Assembly (NCBI RefSeq): GCF_010692395.1
Contig: NZ_JAAHHS010000012.1
Location: 17,029-70,115 of the forward strand
Reading direction: 5' to 3'
DNA: 53,087 nucleotides
Source of the DNA: Moorena sp. SIO3H5
Lineage (GTDB): Bacteria > Cyanobacteriota > Cyanobacteriia > Cyanobacteriales > Coleofasciculaceae
Position numbers and translations under genes: made by a program. Positions within the stretch are counted from its first letter, which is position 1. The number at the start of each line of letters is the position of its first letter. The notes beneath the pieces were generated by a model. That model searched no databases and was not told the DNA's origin. It worked only from the letters and a program-made list of their open reading frames with translations. Below are positions 52,304-53,087 of the stretch, one piece after another.

Positions 52304-52695
52304 TTAAAGTTGGTGCGAAATTCGTTCGATAGTCCCTTCAAAACTATCCCAAATTTCCTCCGCAGAACGGGGTGGCATCGCCTCAGCACGGGCAAATGCC
52401 TGTTTGATTATCTGTGAAGCTTTCTCTATTTCCTCGGCGCTAGGTGGGGCTATTTCTTCCCCCTCCCAGTCTACAACCAATAAATCGTTGGGACTACAGT
52501 GAAAGAAAGCACAGAGTTGACCGAGGGTAGTAAAAGCGTTCGCTCTTAGCGGAAGCTTCGCTTCATCGCATTCGCTTCCCCATTTTCGAGTTCCCTTAAT
52601 TGTTGGGGATTGATTCCCGTAGATTCAGAAATTTCTTCGTAACTGATATTTCCGGAATTAGCTCTTAATTGTGCTAGTTGATTTGTGACTTTCAT
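52304..52695 (-). pseudogene. XRE-type HTH regulator broken by 32-bp palindromic insert
   Basis: From the ATG at 52695 the frame reads MKVTNQLAQLRANSGNISYE, then EISESTGINPQQLRELENGE, a Cro/C1-type HTH. It is interrupted after ENGEAN by a 32-bp insert (52539-52570) that shifts the frame and gives a stop after MKRSFR. Removing the insert restores ENGEANAFTTLGQLCAFFHC and a normal C-terminus ending ERISHQL, 119 residues in all. The insert is flanked by a 5-bp GCGAA direct repeat. This was probably a regulator in the defence-like block and is now inactive unless the insert is removed. Confidence 0.8.
52539..52570. repeat. 32-bp palindromic insert in XRE gene
   Basis: The insert contains GCTTCGCTTCATCGCATTCGC and AGCGGAAGCTTCGCT parts, with GCGAA at both junctions. 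Excision of 32 bp restores the reading frame exactly, which proves that it is an insertion. Confidence 0.8.
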
Positions 52696-53087
52696 AGTGT
52701 AAACTGACCTACTATTTTCTATTTTATTAAATTAGCAAAAATTATAATAAAATTCCCAGGTGCATCTCAATGCATGCTGTTTGACCCGGTGGCTGGAAAG
52801 CGCACCTGTGGAACGGGCATCTTGCCTGTTTAAATTTTCGGGTGTGCTGTCTCAACCTGCTTGAGGATCCTTCGCACCTCTAACACCAACGCTCTACCAG
52901 CTTCACTACACTCCCCGCGCCCGCGCCCCGCGCCCACTCCCCACACTTCCAGTCTTTTTTACAAAAATAGCAATCCGTGTAGGAATTGAGAGAATGTTTG
53001 TTCCCTGCTCCCTGCTCCCTGCTCCCTGTTCCCTGTTCCCTGTTCCCTTTGCTCATCATACCTTTAGAGGTATCAAGTCCCTCTAAA
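52696..53087. other. window end, no supported gene
   Basis: A minus-strand reading near 52840-52915 (SEAGRALVLEVRRILKQVE, then TAHPKI and stop) might be the end of a decayed gene, but has no start. The rest is GC-rich simple sequence (near 52915-52935) and the heptad tract. Confidence 0.35.
53000..53048. repeat. 7-bp tandem repeat (CTGCTCC to CTGTTCC)
   Basis: Six to seven heptamers; the first are CTGCTCC and the last CTGTTCC, with one base changing along the tract. Same family as 36495-36562 and 32880-32933. Confidence 0.9.

Noticed and set aside
1..53087. tRNA or rRNA genes
   Set aside because: I saw no cloverleaf with a GGTTCRA-type T-arm and no rRNA-like stretches; a tRNAscan run would settle this.

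Overview
The window is chromosomal DNA of a filamentous cyanobacterium. It carries lineage-typical genes (ycf54, ycf33/DUF751, hemJ, DUF3143, DUF4327, a HetP-family gene, a cyanobacterial Mrp operon with two MrpD subunits), frequent HIP1 sites (GCGATCGC), and intergenic regions packed with 7-bp tandem repeats and short palindromes. The overall look resembles Moorena/Coleofasciculus-type genomes; that assignment is inference.

Layout. 1-3.7 kb (minus): an exported SPOR-like protein (cut by the window edge), ycf54, pdxJ, a delta-9-type desaturase, and a damaged DUF167 gene beside a small ORF, both carrying palindromic inserts. 4-7.5 kb (plus): YaaW-like protein, O-antigen-ligase-type membrane protein, J-domain membrane protein, DUF3143. 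7.6-10.9 kb (minus): lysA, cdaA (c-di-AMP synthase) and uppS, with divergent rimI. 11.7-16.8 kb (plus): clpC, ycf33, rbfA and a GH3/NagZ-like hexosaminidase. 17-20 kb: small conserved cyanobacterial proteins and hemJ. 20-25 kb: an AT-rich stretch with two PilZ genes flanking a hetP-like gene, then a PEP-CTERM exported protein. 25-30.6 kb: guaA, cbiD, an alpha/beta hydrolase (minus) and moaA (plus). 30.8-33.6 kb: rpsD, a staphylococcal-nuclease-type protein, and an HTH-like gene split by an in-frame TAG.

34-38 kb (minus): a two-gene P-loop NTPase operon, an AAA-type ATPase overlapping a NACHT NTPase whose C-terminus has five 34-residue HEAT-like repeats encoded by a 102-bp tandem DNA repeat. 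38.5-40.2 kb: a MuiA-type protein. 40.7-46.1 kb (minus): a compact Mrp cation/proton antiporter operon, C-D-D'-E-F-G-A(C-terminal part)-B, with near-identical tandem MrpD genes. 46.3-52.7 kb: a defence-like accessory block with a degenerate ATPase, a Doc-type toxin and its partner gene, a NACHT (NLR-like) NTPase with an N-terminal HTH, a divergent two-helix membrane protein, and an XRE regulator broken by a 32-bp palindromic insert.

The core genes are ordinary housekeeping. The most interesting signals are (1) the NACHT protein with a divergent small membrane protein as a possible two-part immune system, (2) the AAA + NACHT-HEAT operon with a rapidly expandable repeat array, (3) a family of very small palindromic inserts found inside at least five genes, some in frame and some disruptive, (4) many unrelated tandem repeats that nearly all share a 7-bp period, and (5) a PilZ protein that appears to end in a PEP-CTERM-like sorting signal.
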